This document shows, piece after piece, positions 62,735 to 64,000 of a DNA stretch of 64,000 nucleotides. A program made the position numbers and the translations under genes. Source of the DNA: Acidobacteriaceae bacterium (GTDB lineage: Bacteria; Acidobacteriota; Terriglobia; Terriglobales; Acidobacteriaceae); contig PLBY01000161.1 of the NCBI GenBank assembly GCA_003134655.1, positions 1 through 64,000 on the forward strand, given 5' to 3'. Under the pieces are notes generated by a model, which saw nothing but the letters and a program-made list of their open reading frames with translations, had not been told where the DNA came from and made no database searches. Each line of letters begins with the position of its first letter. Positions within the stretch are counted from its first letter, which is position 1.

Positions 62735-63376
62735 ATGCCAATTGTTGATTTGGAAGCGCGACTTACAAACGATTTCGATCTTTACATGCAGTCAGCTCGA
62801 CAACCCAACAGCCTTATCTACATGAGCGCACCGGTGAGCCTTGAGGACGGTCCGTCGTCGGTTGAGTTACACGTCGGCGATGCGTTCTCCTCATGCTCGG
62901 AAGATGCGTATATTCAGGTCGGGGCGGACGGAATCAAACTACGCTCCGGTGAGTCGGTCGTCGTGGACTCGCAAGAAAAGGTTGGGCTACCAGCGAACAT
63001 TTTTGGCTTCGTCTCGGGCAAAGGGCGTTACATTTTTATGGGCGTCATGTTGTCACCCGGCAAGATAGACCCTCTATTCTGTGATCATCTGCGGATCGGC
63101 TTGTTCAACGGCGGTAAGAGCACAGCTGTCCTTCAGCGTGGAGAGCCGCTATGCACATGCGCTTTCGTCTCCATGGAGGGATATTCCAAACGCGGCTTGA
63201 AGACGCGCCCCAGTCCCGCGCCCAAGTTACAGACATTGCCGTTCTCGAAGCGCGTCATGGCGAGTTGGAGCCGAGAATACTATAAACTCGCCCCAGTTAT
63301 TGGCGGAATCGTTGGAGCGCTGATCACGTCAGCAATGGCGTATTACATCTTCAAGCTTACTCACACAGCGAAATGA
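62735..63376 (+). CDS. Membrane-anchored dUTPase/Dcd-fold protein
   Basis: The product has 213 residues from ATG 62735 (a GTG at 62723 is also in frame). Residues about 20-155 resemble the dUTPase/dCTP deaminase jelly roll: DGIKLRSGESVVVDSQEKVG, GFVSGKGRYIFMGVMLSPGK and IDPLFCDHLRIGLFNGGKST, then VLQRGEPLCTCAFVSME. A single membrane helix near the C-terminus (LAPVIGGIVGALITSAMAYY) is followed by a short Lys-rich tail. The conserved Arg and Glu of true deaminases are not obvious, so it may bind nucleotides or partner the next protein. Its stop overlaps the next start by ATGA. Tethering this fold to a membrane is unusual. Confidence 0.7.
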   Translation: MPIVDLEARLTNDFDLYMQSARQPNSLIYMSAPVSLEDGPSSVELHVGDAFSSCSEDAYIQVGADGIKLRSGESVVVDSQEKVGLPANIFGFVSGKGRYIFMGVMLSPGKIDPLFCDHLRIGLFNGGKSTAVLQRGEPLCTCAFVSMEGYSKRGLKTRPSPAPKLQTLPFSKRVMASWSREYYKLAPVIGGIVGALITSAMAYYIFKLTHTAK

Positions 63377-63900
63377 TTATCACGGGCGACAGACTATTGG
63401 CGCTGATCCAGCGGGACGGGATTGTCTCAAACCCCGACAGCTATGACGTCAACTCCATCACCCTTACCCTTGGGCGAGAGATACTGAGAGTCGAGAACGA
63501 GGGGCAGGAGCACGTATATGGCCAGCCCATTCGACCAGAATGGGTAAAGAGATTAGAAGTACCCGAGGAAGGAATACTGCTAGAACCCCACTCGGCATTT
63601 CTTGCGATGTCTGAAGAAAGTGTATCCATGCCTCCCGGCCATTTGGGACTGTTGCAAACGAAGGGTTCTTTGGCGAGGCTGTTCATAACTGTCTCGTGCT
63701 GCGATGCGCAAATAGACCCTGGCTATCAAGGGAGGATCACCTTCGAGATAGTGAATCTTGCTGGGCTTCGCGTACGACTTCTCCCAGGAACTGCGATCGC
63801 TCAGCTCTTCATCGCAGAGTGCACCGCCAAGAACGGAGCACTATATCGGGGCAGGTATCAGGGCGCGCAGCGACCCACTATTCAAGCTCCTGAAAAATGA
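63373..63900 (+). CDS. dCTP deaminase-family protein (Dcd)
   Basis: The 175-residue product matches the short Dcd family: SYDVNSITLTLGREILRV, then LLEPHSAFLAMSEESVSMP, the signature KGSLARLFITVSCCDAQIDP and GYQGRITFEIVNLAGLRVRL with the conserved Ser, Arg and Glu of the active site, and LLPGTAIAQLFIAEC. Length is typical. It should deaminate dCTP, or hydrolyse dUTP as well if bifunctional. The ATG at 63373 overlaps the stop of the membrane-anchored protein, so the two are translationally coupled. It ends just before a repeat copy at the window edge. Confidence 0.85.
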   Translation: MIITGDRLLALIQRDGIVSNPDSYDVNSITLTLGREILRVENEGQEHVYGQPIRPEWVKRLEVPEEGILLEPHSAFLAMSEESVSMPPGHLGLLQTKGSLARLFITVSCCDAQIDPGYQGRITFEIVNLAGLRVRLLPGTAIAQLFIAECTAKNGALYRGRYQGAQRPTIQAPEK

Positions 63901-63904
63901 CCGC

Positions 63905-64000
63905 TGTGGGCGGTGGCCCACCTTTGATCTCACCGACACCAGCAACACAATGGGTGCCCTGTCGCTTCGACTGCGCTCAGGGCGGGCTCTTCGCGCAGTT
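63905..64000. repeat. Inverted-end repeat element, second copy (runs off the window)
   Basis: GGGCGGTGGCCCACCTTTG, ACACAATGGG, CTGCGCTCAGGGCGGGCTC and TCGCGCA match 62463-62555 in order and spacing. The right end lies beyond the window. The pair flanks the last two genes of the module in direct orientation. Confidence 0.7.

Noticed and set aside
62482-62748. An 88-codon frame between the deaminase and the membrane-anchored protein
   Set aside because: It is read from the dispersed repeat and has no ribosome site.

Overview
The window is about 64 kb of GC-rich bacterial chromosome. Several gene families typical of Acidobacteriota (Terriglobia/Koribacter-like) occur together: a MacB-like 'ADOP' permease without its own ATPase, a Ser/Thr kinase with C-terminal PD40/TolB-like repeats, paired CRTAC1 (FG-GAP/ASPIC-UnbV) proteins, a carboxypeptidase-regulatory-domain protein, a DUF2934 protein and many short dispersed palindromic repeats. 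The assignment is inferred from gene content and not from a marker-gene search. No tRNA, rRNA, CRISPR array or transposase was seen.

Layout. 0-8 kb: small hypothetical genes, a carboxypeptidase-regulatory-like protein, an acyltransferase, a class-C serine hydrolase, small membrane-protein genes (one carrying a frameshift) and an NTF2-like protein. 8-17 kb: housekeeping genes cobO, accD, folC and a PlsC-type acyltransferase, then an ECF sigma factor translationally coupled to a triple glyoxalase-fold protein, a c-type cytochrome and small genes. 17-29 kb: thrS, an unknown coupled gene, tilS, an hpt-like gene, ftsH and gyrB. 28.8-43.4 kb: a carbohydrate-oriented region with GH27, GH130-like, six-hairpin and GH13 enzymes, two tail-to-tail CRTAC1 paralogues, DUF4349, UvrC-like, DnaC-like and HU genes. 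43.4-47 kb: a DHOD-like oxidoreductase, hypA-hypB and hemL. 47-56 kb: a DtxR/MntR regulator, the ADOP permease, the kinase, an Nramp-related transporter with a small membrane partner, and a CPBP protease. 56.5-57.7 kb: a two-component locus scarred by a deletion. 57.8-60.6 kb: acnA. 60.7-63.9 kb: a compositionally different module with three consecutive proteins of the dCTP deaminase/dUTPase superfamily, one membrane-anchored, preceded by two short overlapping genes, one a zinc-ribbon protein.

The terminal module (60752-63900) is the strongest candidate for an undescribed system. A dCTP deaminase of the long two-domain type, a membrane-tethered dUTPase-fold protein and a short Dcd-type protein lie in one orientation. 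The last two genes overlap by ATGA, and similar repeats lie on both sides of that pair. A role in controlling dCTP/dUTP pools, possibly in defence, is inference.

Other points of interest: matching promoter/operator architecture upstream of the DtxR-family regulator and the Nramp-related transporter; a hypoxanthine phosphoribosyltransferase homologue whose PRPP-loop acidic residues are replaced; repeat elements inserted in frame into tilS and folC; a sharp within-gene G/C skew switch in acnA; and a deletion fusing a response regulator to the tail of a histidine kinase. Start codons were chosen by eye from Shine-Dalgarno matches, and many are GTG or TTG.
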